From positions 1 through 30,563 of the forward strand of contig CAKTWP010000024.1 of NCBI GenBank assembly GCA_934630705.1: a DNA stretch of 30,563 nt. Reading direction: 5' to 3'. The stretch's first letter is position 1. The number at the start of each line of letters is the position of its first letter. Shown piece by piece: positions 15,204 to 23,230 of the stretch. Made by a program: the position numbers and the translations under genes. This DNA comes from an uncultured Clostridia bacterium (lineage in GTDB: Bacteria > Bacillota > Clostridia > Christensenellales > Aristaeellaceae). Under the pieces are notes generated by a model that saw only the letters and a list, made by a program, of their open reading frames with translations, was not told the origin of the DNA and made no database searches.

Positions 15204-16042
15204 GGCGGCCGGATCTGCATCTGCACACCACTGCGTCGGATGGCATTTATGCCCCGGCGCAAGTGGCGTATTTAGCCCAGAAAGCGGATATTACCTTCTT
15301 TTCCGTTACGGATCACGATACCGTGGATGGCATTCCTGAGGCATCCAAGGCTGCCAATGAACGGGGGATTGCCTTTGTGCCCGGCGCGGAAATCAGCACG
15401 GAGGGCGACGCCGAGGTGCATGTTCTGGGATACGGCGTGGACGCGCAAAGCCCCCGGCTGGCTGCTTTCTTTCAGCAGATGGCGCAGGAGCGTGTGGATC
15501 GAGCCCGGAAAATGGCCCGCAAGCTGGACGCGCTGGGCCATCCTGTGGACATTGAAGAAATCATCGCGAAAGCCGGAAGCAGCGTTGGCCGGCCCCATCT
15601 GGCCAGGGCGCTGATGCAGAATGGCGTGGTCGGTTCTGTGCAGGAGGCGTTTGAGAAGTATCTGGGCAGCCGCTGTCCGGCGTATGTGCCAAGAGAGCGG
15701 CTGGCCGCGTCCGAGGCTATTGCGCTGCTTCGGCGGGAAGGCGCGGTTCCGGTGCTGGCGCATCCGGCGCTGATTCCCTGGCCCATGGAACGGCTGCTGC
15801 CGTTGATCAAGGCCTGGCAGGAAGCCGGGCTGATGGGAATCGAGGTATATCACCCGGCCAACAGTGCCATCTACTCGTCGTTGGATCGGTTGGCAAGGCA
15901 GCGCGGGCTGCTGGTGACGGGCGGCAGTGATTTCCACGACGGCGTGGGGCACGGCCAGATTGGCGAAACCATCACCGCCTGGCCCACCGCCTGTGAGGAT
16001 GCCTGGGCGCTGTATTCCGCCGTTCGGCAGGATAAGAATTGA
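15200..16042 (+). CDS. PHP-domain phosphoesterase (RNase AM / nucleoside 3',5'-bisphosphate phosphatase-like)
   Basis: A 280-residue polymerase-and-histidinol-phosphatase domain protein. Metal ligands of a trinuclear site are all visible: His7, His9 and Asp14 (HLHTTASDG), Asp38-His39-Asp40 (VTDHDTVDG), Glu64 (GAEIS), His74, His188 (LAHPA), and Asp244 and His246 (GGSDFHDG). The arrangement matches the TrpH/YciV group, which removes the 3' phosphate from nucleoside 3',5'-bisphosphates and trims the 5' ends of some RNAs. Exact substrate is inferred from family. It starts within the ftsH stop (ATGA), so it is translated together with ftsH. It ends 20 bases before the VanW gene. Confidence 0.88.
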   Translation: MRRPDLHLHTTASDGIYAPAQVAYLAQKADITFFSVTDHDTVDGIPEASKAANERGIAFVPGAEISTEGDAEVHVLGYGVDAQSPRLAAFFQQMAQERVDRARKMARKLDALGHPVDIEEIIAKAGSSVGRPHLARALMQNGVVGSVQEAFEKYLGSRCPAYVPRERLAASEAIALLRREGAVPVLAHPALIPWPMERLLPLIKAWQEAGLMGIEVYHPANSAIYSSLDRLARQRGLLVTGGSDFHDGVGHGQIGETITAWPTACEDAWALYSAVRQDKN

Positions 16043-16062
16043 CACCAAAAAGGAGAACGCGT

Positions 16063-17583
16063 ATGAATTATCAGGGGGGATACCGGCCGCCGGCTCCGCT
16101 GCCCAATCCGCCCCAGAGAACCCGGCGGCGCAGAAAGCGCCATCCGGCGCTTCTGGGGCTGCTGATTGCAGCTGTGCTGATTGGGGCGATTTGCGCTGGT
16201 GTTTCCTATTATCAGCAAAAAACGAATTATGACCGAATCGTGCAGCAGGTGGATGCGGTGCAGGGCGTATTTCTGCAAAACATCTACGTGGACGGCATCA
16301 ACGTGGGCGGCATGAAGCCCCAGGAGGCCATTGACACGGTGATTGCTGCCATCAATGCCCGGCAAAACAGCTGGCAGCTGGCTGTCACCTATCAGGGCCA
16401 TCAATACTGTGTGCTTACCTACAGCATGCTGGGCATCAATACCGATCCCAACGAAGCCGTTTCCCTGCTGCGGGAGGCCTATCAGCTGGGCCACGCAGGC
16501 ACCTATACCCAGCGCAAGGCGGATATGGATCGTTTGGCTGCAACGCCTTATCAGGCGTATACCAGCCAGACCAGCCTGAATGAAGACTATTTGAACAGCA
16601 TCCTGACCACCATTCAGCAGGATCTGAATCAGGAGCCTGTGAACGCGTATCTGGCCTATTTCGATCCGAATGCATCGGATCCTTTTGTGATTCAGAAGGA
16701 GCAGGCGGGCAGGCGGCTGGATGTGGATGCGGTGAAACAGCAGATTCTGGCCATGGTGGCCGAGGGACAGTCCGGTTCTTTGGAGCTGGCCCCCCAGCAG
16801 ATTGCCGCTTCCGTGACCGAGGCGGATATTCGCAAGCAGCTGGTACTGCGTGCTGAAAGCATTACACCTATTTCTTCCGCGTCCACGCTGGCACGGACGG
16901 ATAATATCCGGCTGGCTATGTCCAAATACAATGGGCTGCAGGTGGCCCCGGGGGAACAGGTGAGCTTCAACACGGTGGTGGGCGCCCGGACGCTGAACAA
17001 CGGCTTCCAGTATGCCATTGAATATGTCAGCGGTATGGAAGAACCCGGCGTGGGCGGCGGCGTGTGTCAGGCCAGCACCACGGTGTATCTGGCGGCGCTG
17101 TTGTCCAACCTGGAAATCGTATCCCGCACGCCTCATTCCGATAAGGTGAGCTATACCACCTTTGGCCAGGATGCAACGGTGTATTACAGCAGTAATCGAA
17201 AAATTGATTTCGTATTCAAGAATAATACGGACAGCACCCTTTATATCGTGGCCAAGGTGGAGGAAGTCAAGAAAAACAGCTATCAGTGCGTGGTGCGGAT
17301 TTACGGCCCGTCTCTGGGAGATAACGTGAAATACAAGCTGCGTACCCAGACCGTGGAAACCCTGACTGCGCCGCTGGAAGCGGAATATCGCAAGGATACC
17401 AACCACGAGCACGTGACCTACAAGGATGAGGAATATTTGGTGCGCAACGCCCGGGATGGCTTTATCAATGAAACCTACCTCCAGCGCTGGGAAGGCAATA
17501 CCATGGTTTCCGAAACGTTTGTGAGCCGGGATACCTGTAAGGCCCGCGCCGCAGTGTATCTGGTGGGCACAGAAAAACGATGA
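16063..17583 (+). CDS. VanW-family membrane-anchored protein
   Basis: A 506-residue protein with a short Pro-rich, then strongly basic, cytoplasmic head, one transmembrane helix at about 29-49, and a large exterior part. A peptidoglycan-binding-like region (about 70-280) is followed by a VanW domain (about 285-420), which includes FNTVVGARTLNNGFQYA, the GVGGGVCQASTT motif and YTTFGQDATVYY. A G5-like strand-rich tail closes it. VanW proteins occur in some vancomycin-resistance clusters and many sporulating Clostridia, but their function is unknown; no vanA/B-type genes are nearby. The start at 16063 follows AAGGAGA at proper spacing; an upstream in-frame ATG at 16039 overlaps the PHP stop and lacks a site. 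A strong terminator follows. Confidence 0.88.
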   Translation: MNYQGGYRPPAPLPNPPQRTRRRRKRHPALLGLLIAAVLIGAICAGVSYYQQKTNYDRIVQQVDAVQGVFLQNIYVDGINVGGMKPQEAIDTVIAAINARQNSWQLAVTYQGHQYCVLTYSMLGINTDPNEAVSLLREAYQLGHAGTYTQRKADMDRLAATPYQAYTSQTSLNEDYLNSILTTIQQDLNQEPVNAYLAYFDPNASDPFVIQKEQAGRRLDVDAVKQQILAMVAEGQSGSLELAPQQIAASVTEADIRKQLVLRAESITPISSASTLARTDNIRLAMSKYNGLQVAPGEQVSFNTVVGARTLNNGFQYAIEYVSGMEEPGVGGGVCQASTTVYLAALLSNLEIVSRTPHSDKVSYTTFGQDATVYYSSNRKIDFVFKNNTDSTLYIVAKVEEVKKNSYQCVVRIYGPSLGDNVKYKLRTQTVETLTAPLEAEYRKDTNHEHVTYKDEEYLVRNARDGFINETYLQRWEGNTMVSETFVSRDTCKARAAVYLVGTEKR

Positions 17584-17606
17584 CCGCGTGTCTGTCAAAA
17601 AAACAC

Positions 17607-17635
17607 AGCCTGCTGCTTCGGCGGCAGGCTTTTTT
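17607..17635 (+). terminator. Intrinsic terminator after the VanW gene
   Basis: A 10-bp stem (17607-17616 with 17621-17630, one G-U pair) is closed by a TTCG tetraloop and followed by six T residues. It ends the ftsH-PHP-vanW transcript and isolates it from the decayed region beyond. Confidence 0.95.
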
Positions 17636-17639
17636 AGTT

Positions 17640-18176
17640 GTAAAGCTGCCGGCATGACCCGTTCCCATGCTCCCTCGACGGCGGGGTGCATTTTCAGCGA
17701 CGATCAGGGAAACATAAGGCGTGCCGGCGTATTGGCGCAGGATGCGTGTATAGTGAACGGCAATGAAACCGCCGTGGCGCAGCTTCCCGATGGACGGCTT
17801 TTGCTGAATCATGGAAACATGAACGCAGATCGACATCCGGTGTTGTCGATTTCCGCGGATGGGACGGGGCTGGAGAAAATCTGGCGGTGCGAGGAGCTCC
17901 CGGACCCAATGTGCTTTGGCGGCCGGACGGCAGGAAAAGAAGGGATTCTCTTTAGCAAATGCGTAAGACGGGAAAGGCGCGAGCATGCCGCCGTTCAGTA
18001 TTCCGGGGACACAGGGGGAGCACTGGCAGGCAATCAGGCCCGTGGATTCCATGGGCGGCTATATGGACATTGCTTACGCGAGGGGCCATATATACGCTTT
18101 TTATGAACAGTATTCCTATAACAGCAAAACGGTGGAAGCGCTCGTCCTGAAAGAAAGCGAGCAGACAGCACTATGA
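17640..18176 (+). pseudogene. Sialidase (BNR-repeat neuraminidase) remnant, 5'-truncated and frameshifted
   Basis: The translation resembles the C-terminal half of a bacterial exo-sialidase: PSTAGCIFSDDQG, NGNETAVAQLPDGRLLLN, CEELPDPMCFGG, REHAAVQYSGDTG. After 18013 the homology moves to the next frame and continues EHWQAIRPVDSMGGYMDIAY to a stop at 18176. The switch coincides with a run of five G (18014-18018) where four would keep the frame. The first half of a sialidase, with the catalytic Arg and Asp, is absent, and the preceding terminator marks where homology begins. One Asp box (SxDxGxxW) is degenerate, with Arg in place of Trp. The frame ends inside the region just upstream of the nanA remnant. 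A functional enzyme is not possible. Confidence 0.8.
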
Positions 18177-18214
18177 TAGGCCGAAAAATGGAAGCAGGCA
18201 GAAAGGAAGAAAGC

Positions 18215-19096
18215 ATGAAGGAATTTAAGGGAATCTGTGCGGCATTATTAACGCCATTTGATAGCACGGACCGGATTAACCACGCCATGCTGAAGCGTCA
18301 GGTGCGGTTTCTCATTCAGCAGGGGATTGATGGCTTTTACGTCTGCGGCAGCACAGGGGAGGCATTTCTGCTGTCTATGGAAGAAAGGAAAGCCATTCTG
18401 GAAACCGTATGCGAGGAAAACAACGGGGAAAAGCTGGTGATCGCCCATGTGGGACAAATTGCCACGAAGCATGCCATCGATCTGGCGCGGCATGCTAAAG
18501 CAGCAGGGGTGGATGCCATTTCCTCCATCAGTCCATTCTATTATAAGTTTTCAACGCAGGAAATCGAAGGGTACTATTTTGACCTGATGAATGCCGCAGA
18601 AACGTCGTTTTTTATTTATAATTTTCCGGCATTTTCCGGCTTTTCTCTGTCTCCGGATGTTCTGGACGAGATGTGTCGATGCCAATATCTGGCCGGTGTG
18701 AAATTTACTGCATCGGATTTTTTCCAGCTTGAGCGGATGAAGCACGCCCATCCGGAGCTGGCAATCTGGAATAGTTACGATGAGATGCTGCTTTCTGGCC
18801 TAAGCGCAGGTGCGGACGGAGGCATCGGCAGCACATATAACGTGCTTTGCCCTATCATCCATCGGGTTTAGGACGCTTTTAAGGCTGGAAACAGTGCGCA
18901 GGCGCTGCACTGCCAGCACATCGCCAATGACATGATCTCTCTGATCTGCAAATTTGGTGTGTTCGCTTCGATTAAAATGATTCTTGGCTTTGAAGGCATG
19001 GACTTTGGCCCTTGCCGCAAGCCTTTTGCCCCTGTCAGCGAGGAAGGGAAAGAAGCCTTGCGCCGTGGATACAGCGCATACTGTAAACAGCTGTAA
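18215..19096 (+). pseudogene. nanA: N-acetylneuraminate lyase interrupted by an in-frame TAG
   Basis: A TIM-barrel aldolase of the DapA/NanA family that would split N-acetylneuraminate into ManNAc and pyruvate. GSTGE (45-49), Tyr135 (FIYNFPAFSG) and the Schiff-base Lys163 (GVKFTASD) are intact. TAG at 18869-18871 halts translation at residue 218. The same frame resumes immediately with DAFKAGNSAQAL and keeps NanA-like sequence (CRKPFAPV) to TAA 19094-19096. The total of about 293 codons equals a full-length enzyme, with no other lesion. The stop falls where relatives commonly have Tyr, one base change away from TAG. The start follows a weak AAGGAAG. Base composition is visibly more A+T-rich than in flanking genes. 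The 218-residue stub lacks the last barrel elements. Confidence 0.8.
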
Positions 19097-19130
19097 CTGG
19101 TTCGGCAGTTATCCTCTTAAACACGATCAG

Positions 19131-19194
19131 AAAGGGTGTGCTCTTTTTGCTGCGCGAAGGCCATGGAATGCGCCGCAGCAAGAGCATGCCCTTT
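19131..19194. repeat. Long imperfect hairpin (about 21 bp) in the gap before the sensor gene
   Basis: AAAGGGTGTGCTCTT (19131-19145) pairs with AAGAGCATGCCCTTT (19180-19194), with two G-U pairs. After a three-T bulge, GCTGCG (19149-19154) pairs with CGCAGC (19174-19179). The loop is 19 bases. Only a weak T-rich tail follows, so it may be a poor terminator for the old nan genes or a mobile palindromic element. Confidence 0.7.
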
Positions 19195-19222
19195 ATTTAC
19201 GGAACAATTTGGCTGCGTTCTG

Positions 19223-19252
19223 ACCATTTTTCAAGGCTATAACCATTTTTCA
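19223..19252 (+). repeat. Direct repeat of 11 bases upstream of the sensor gene
   Basis: ACCATTTTTCA occurs at 19223-19233 and 19242-19252, a 19-base period, immediately before the putative -35 element of the sensor gene. Tandem sites near this spacing are typical of AraC-family operators. Confidence 0.55.
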
Positions 19253-19255
19253 GAA

Positions 19256-19284
19256 TTGCCGCATATCCAAAAGTATGATACGAT
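19256..19284 (+). promoter_or_regulatory. Putative promoter of the membrane AraC-type regulator
   Basis: TTGCCG (19256-19261) and TACGAT (19279-19284) lie 17 bases apart; an overlapping TATGAT (19274-19279) is an alternative -10. The predicted start is about 30 bases before the coding start. Confidence 0.45.
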
Positions 19285-19318
19285 AAACAAGAATCGTGTG
19301 TCTATGTGGAGGCTGGCG

Positions 19319-21484
19319 ATGATGAAGGGCAAGGATGGAAACAGCTTGAAGGGCCGCCGGGTCTATTGGACGTGGCTGGTGTCCTATTTGCTGGTGCTGG
19401 TGCTGCTGCTGGGGGTATGGCTGGGAAATATGGCTTTTTCCCGGAGCATCATTATCCGTCAGGCCCGGCAGCTGAACACCAGCCGCATGACCCTGCTGCA
19501 AACCATGGCCGATGCGGCTGTGAAGCAGGCCACCAGCGTTACCCTGTCCGCCGCCACTGATTCGCGCATCAAGCGCCTGCTGCAGGGGCAGCAGCGCACC
19601 ACACCCCAGGACATGCAGGACGTGCGCGACAGCATTGATTTGCTGGCAACCCTCAAAGCCCGCAACGCCCTGATTGCGGACATTATTGTTTATTTTGCCG
19701 AGGGAGATTTTGTGGTCACCAGTGAGACCGTGGCGGATTTTTCTCTGTTTTACGCCATGAAGCTGAATGAAACCGGCTATACCGCCGAAACGTATCGCAC
19801 ATTTCTGCGTCAATCCCAGCGCTGGCGCTGGGGCATCGTAAACTGCTATAACAGGTTTCAGACAACCAACGTCTTTTGCCTTTCCGCGCTGCCCCTTCAA
19901 CCGGGCAGGCAGCCCCGGGGCGCACTGGCTGTATTGCTGCGCCCCACGGCACTGACGAGCTTTATTGCCCTGACGGAAACCGACGCGGCGACCCATATCT
20001 GGATTGAATCGGCGGATGGACAGATTCTGGCGAATAACGGCGCCGCGTTGCCTGCGGGCCGCGCGATTGATACGGTGGTCACCGGCGAAAACGGCTGGCG
20101 CTTTTGCATGACCACGCCGGAAAGCACTTTCCTACAGGCGTCTTCCACCATGCAGCGGCGGATGTATCTCAGCGCGGCGCTGGTGACGGTGCTTTGTCTG
20201 CTTGTGATCCACTATTTTATGCGGAAGAACTACGCGCCCATTTGTGAGCTCACCCATCATCTGGAACAGGGGGACGGCATCCGCAAGCGCAGCAGTCAGG
20301 AAAACGAATATGCGTATCTCAAAGCATCCGTGCAAACGGTTTTGCAGGATCGCCACAAAAATCGCCAGATCATTTCCTATCAGCAGCAGAAGCTGCGGGA
20401 ATCCTATTTGCTGCGCCTGGCCCATGGGCATGGGGAAGCGGCGGTTGGATTAGAAGAGTATCTTTCGCTGCTTCAGGTGCCCTATCAGGGACAAAAGCTG
20501 GCCATCGCGCTGTTGGAGGACGACAGCGAGAAAAGCCCTCAATTATTGGGCCATTGTCTGGAGCTGCCGGCCTATTGCCTGCTTTGCGCGCAGGAAGCGG
20601 GGCGTGCGCTGTGCCTGCTGGCATGCGATACCCGGGAAGTGCTGGAAGCACAGGGAAGGGAAATGCTTATTGCGCTGCAGCCCGCCGCCCCTGATTTGCT
20701 GATGGGCTTTTCCGATCTCCATGAGGGCACGTTGGGCGTGGCACAGGCCTATGATGAAGCGGTCACCGCGCTGGAATACGCCCAGGCCGTGGGCGAGCAG
20801 CCCCAGACATTTTACAGCCAACTGGCGCAAGGCGAGGAAAAACCGGCATATGATTATTCGCCTGAAACGGAGCGGCAGCTCCTTTCCGTGATTGCCGCCG
20901 GTAAGACCCGGGATGTACAGACCCTGTTGGAATCGCTTTATCAGGCCAACGGAAGCCTGACCAGCACCCGTATGCAGCGCCTGTTTTTGCTGGATTTGCT
21001 CTCAACCCTCACCAAGGCCCATGGCGATACCATGGATCTGGTGCAGCAGGTACTTCGGGCGCAGCCCGAGGAATTTCCTGCGCTTCGTGAAGGCATTACG
21101 GTCTGCGCCATCGCCATGAGCGAGGAAAGCAGCCAAACCCATACGGACGAAGCGCTAAAAGAGCGGATTCTGGCCTACATTGCTCAGCATTATACCAATC
21201 CCGATTTGGGCGTGGAGGACATTTGCCGGGAATTTGGCCGGTCTCGCTCCGGGCTGTTTAATCTGTTTAAGCAAGCCACGGGCAGCGGACTGATGACCCA
21301 TATTACCAGGGTGCGTATCGATGCAGCCAAGCAGCTGCTGGCCGCGGGAACCAGTGTGAACGAAACGGCGCAGGCCGTTGGCTATGCCAGCGTAAACACA
21401 TTTATGCGCGCCTTTAAGAAGCAGACGGGGATCGCGCCGGGCAGTTTCAAGGAAATCCAAGGAGAGAATACGGAAAAGCCATGA
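19319..21484 (+). CDS. Membrane-bound sensor/transcription regulator, AraC family (YesN-like, Cache-type ectodomain)
   Basis: A 721-residue one-component regulator. A transmembrane helix (about 16-38) and a second (about 282-301) bracket an extracytoplasmic ligand-sensing region of about 240 residues, the layout of Cache-type domains. A cytoplasmic linker follows, and the C terminus (about 613-713) is an AraC-type DNA-binding domain with two helix-turn-helix units: VEDICREFGRSRSGLFNLFK and NETAQAVGYASVNTFMRAFK. It likely senses an extracellular sugar and switches on the downstream transporter and hydrolase. The start is ATG 19319 or 19322, after GGAGG (19308-19312). The open frame continues upstream to 19136, but that part is through the hairpin and lacks a ribosome site. 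The stop lies 138 bases from the binding protein. Confidence 0.87.
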   Translation: MMKGKDGNSLKGRRVYWTWLVSYLLVLVLLLGVWLGNMAFSRSIIIRQARQLNTSRMTLLQTMADAAVKQATSVTLSAATDSRIKRLLQGQQRTTPQDMQDVRDSIDLLATLKARNALIADIIVYFAEGDFVVTSETVADFSLFYAMKLNETGYTAETYRTFLRQSQRWRWGIVNCYNRFQTTNVFCLSALPLQPGRQPRGALAVLLRPTALTSFIALTETDAATHIWIESADGQILANNGAALPAGRAIDTVVTGENGWRFCMTTPESTFLQASSTMQRRMYLSAALVTVLCLLVIHYFMRKNYAPICELTHHLEQGDGIRKRSSQENEYAYLKASVQTVLQDRHKNRQIISYQQQKLRESYLLRLAHGHGEAAVGLEEYLSLLQVPYQGQKLAIALLEDDSEKSPQLLGHCLELPAYCLLCAQEAGRALCLLACDTREVLEAQGREMLIALQPAAPDLLMGFSDLHEGTLGVAQAYDEAVTALEYAQAVGEQPQTFYSQLAQGEEKPAYDYSPETERQLLSVIAAGKTRDVQTLLESLYQANGSLTSTRMQRLFLLDLLSTLTKAHGDTMDLVQQVLRAQPEEFPALREGITVCAIAMSEESSQTHTDEALKERILAYIAQHYTNPDLGVEDICREFGRSRSGLFNLFKQATGSGLMTHITRVRIDAAKQLLAAGTSVNETAQAVGYASVNTFMRAFKKQTGIAPGSFKEIQGENTEKP

Positions 21485-21544
21485 ACATAAACAAAAAAGA
21501 ATGGCCAGAATCAACATTTCGCACGTGAATCAACAAATAGAATC

Positions 21545-21573
21545 TTGCCAACGGGCGAGAAAATGGATACGCT
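21545..21573 (+). promoter_or_regulatory. Putative promoter of the sugar-uptake operon
   Basis: TTGCCA (21545-21550) and TACGCT (21568-21573) lie 17 bases apart, about 50 bases before the binding-protein ATG. Its boxes resemble those before the sensor gene (TTGCCG and TACGAT). The weak -10 would suit an activator-dependent promoter. Confidence 0.4.
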
Positions 21574-21622
21574 GAACCCAGATTGTGCTGCGCGGCATAG
21601 AAAATGGAACGGAGGAAACTGT

Positions 21623-23161
21623 ATGAAACGGATGACTGCCCTGGTTCTGGCCCTGCTGCTGGCGCTTAGCGTTTTCCCGGCGCTGGCGGATGATTTTTCC
21701 TATCCCATGGAGCCTATTACGCTGACCATCAATATGGCCGAGGATACAACCGTTGTGCCCGATTACGCCAAGGATTACTACTTCTGGGATCTGCTGGACG
21801 ACAAAACCGGCGTTACGCTGGAATACACCGGCGCGGCGTTTCCCTATTCCACAGTGTCGGAAGAATTCCAGCTGATGCTGGCTTCGCTGGAATACCCGGA
21901 TCTGATTCAGGCCAACTGGTATGTGTTCCCCGGCGGCCCGGCGGCTGCGCTGGAGGATGGATACATCATCTCTCTGAACGATTACGCGGAATATATGCCC
22001 AATTACATGGCCGCGCTGGAAGCGGATCCTGCGCTGAACAAGCTGCTGCGCACGGATAACGGCGATCTGTATTGCTTCTCCCGCACCAATATCGCCAGCC
22101 TTGCCGAAGTGTTTGCCGGCCCCCAGATCCGTCAGGATTGGCTGGAAGAGCTGAATCTGGAAGCGCCCAAGACCGTCCAGCAGTGGCATGACGTGCTGGT
22201 GGCGTTCCGGGATCAGAAGGGCGCCAGCGCGCCGTTCAGCATGGAAGCCCGCTGGATCTTCGTGCAGAATGTGGGCAACGCCCTTTCTTCTCCCTGGGGC
22301 ACCATTTACGGCTTCTATATGGATGGCACCGATGTGAAATTCGGCCCCATGGAGCCCGCCTTCAAGGAATTTGTTGCCACCATGGCCCAGTGGTATCAGG
22401 AAGGCCTCATCGACAAGGACTTTGCCAGCGTGGATAAGGCCACTGTGGAAGCCAAGTTTGCCGGCGGCGATACCGGCATCTGCATCCAGCAAAAGAGCTG
22501 CACCCAGAACGCCATCAATGCCAACACCAATAATCCCGGCTTTAAGGTGGCGGCGCTGTATACCCCCGTGCTTCATGAAGGCGATACCCGGGAATTTGGC
22601 CAGGTGACCGCGCCCGGCTCTGCCGGCGGCAGCGTGTCCATCTCCAGCCAGTGCAAGAATATCGAAGCGGCATGCCGGTTCCTGGATTATTTCTGGACGG
22701 AAGAGGGCGGCAAGTTTGCCTCTTTGGGCACGGAAGGCGTCTCCTACGAAACGGTGGACGGCCATCCTCAGTTTACCAAGCTGGTTGCCGAAAACCCGGA
22801 TGGTCTCTCCTTCGCCGCAGCCCGCAATCTGTTCTCCCGGGTGACCTGGCCCCATCTGCATAACGATCTGGACGTGTACGACACCAACGAGACCCTGCGG
22901 GAAATGGTGGAGGTGTGGAGCGATACCAATATGCTGGCGCATCTCTATCCCGCGATCACGCCCACCGTGGAAGAATCCGATGCGATTACCAGTACCTATA
23001 CCACTATCGACACCTATTGCAAGGAAATGATCGTGAAGTTCATTATCGGCATGGAGCCCATGGATCGCTATGACGCCTTCGTGGACCAGCTCAAAGCGCT
23101 GGGGATTGAAGAAGTGCTGACGGTGCGCCAGGCGATGTACGACCGCTTCCTGGCCCGCTGA
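21623..23161 (+). CDS. Extracellular solute-binding protein of a carbohydrate ABC transporter
   Basis: A 512-residue binding protein for the permeases downstream. The N terminus is a clear secretion signal (MKRMTALVLALLLALSVFPA), predicted to be cleaved after Ala22 (ALA-DD). The mature part has the size and Trp/Tyr-rich features of the large LplA-type binding proteins that work with LplB/YtcP permeases. GGAGG (21611-21615) lies seven bases before ATG 21623. Strikingly, there is no lipobox cysteine near the cleavage site, whereas most Gram-positive binding proteins are lipoproteins. It may be held at the surface in another way or be released. Ligand cannot be read from sequence; the GH88 gene suggests a uronic-acid oligosaccharide. 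Confidence 0.85.
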   Translation: MKRMTALVLALLLALSVFPALADDFSYPMEPITLTINMAEDTTVVPDYAKDYYFWDLLDDKTGVTLEYTGAAFPYSTVSEEFQLMLASLEYPDLIQANWYVFPGGPAAALEDGYIISLNDYAEYMPNYMAALEADPALNKLLRTDNGDLYCFSRTNIASLAEVFAGPQIRQDWLEELNLEAPKTVQQWHDVLVAFRDQKGASAPFSMEARWIFVQNVGNALSSPWGTIYGFYMDGTDVKFGPMEPAFKEFVATMAQWYQEGLIDKDFASVDKATVEAKFAGGDTGICIQQKSCTQNAINANTNNPGFKVAALYTPVLHEGDTREFGQVTAPGSAGGSVSISSQCKNIEAACRFLDYFWTEEGGKFASLGTEGVSYETVDGHPQFTKLVAENPDGLSFAAARNLFSRVTWPHLHNDLDVYDTNETLREMVEVWSDTNMLAHLYPAITPTVEESDAITSTYTTIDTYCKEMIVKFIIGMEPMDRYDAFVDQLKALGIEEVLTVRQAMYDRFLAR

Positions 23162-23181
23162 TTCAAAGGAAACCCATTTCG

Positions 23182-23218
23182 GCGGCCGCCTTGCCTCTGC
23201 GCGGGGCGGCCGCTTTCT
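23182..23218 (+). terminator. GC-rich hairpin between binding protein and permease genes (partial terminator)
   Basis: A 9-bp GC-only stem (GCGGCCGCC 23182-23190 with 23205-23213) and a 14-base loop are followed by TTTCTT. Such stem-loops after a binding-protein gene often stabilise its mRNA or lower transcription into the permeases. Confidence 0.7.
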
Positions 23219-23230
23219 TGGAGGAACAAA

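Noticed and set aside
16063..17583. VanW gene as evidence for vancomycin resistance
   Set aside because: No vanA/B ligase, vanH, vanX or van two-component genes are nearby, and VanW domains are common in sporulating Clostridia without resistance.
18869..18871. TAG in nanA read as pyrrolysine or another amino acid
   Set aside because: No pylT or pylS is in the window, the family has no pyrrolysine use, and the neighbouring sialidase is also broken, so simple decay explains it better.
19136..19318. A 61-residue N-terminal extension of the sensor protein
   Set aside because: It would run through the long hairpin and the promoter, with Cys-rich nonsense-like sequence, and the GGAGG at 19308 marks the start.
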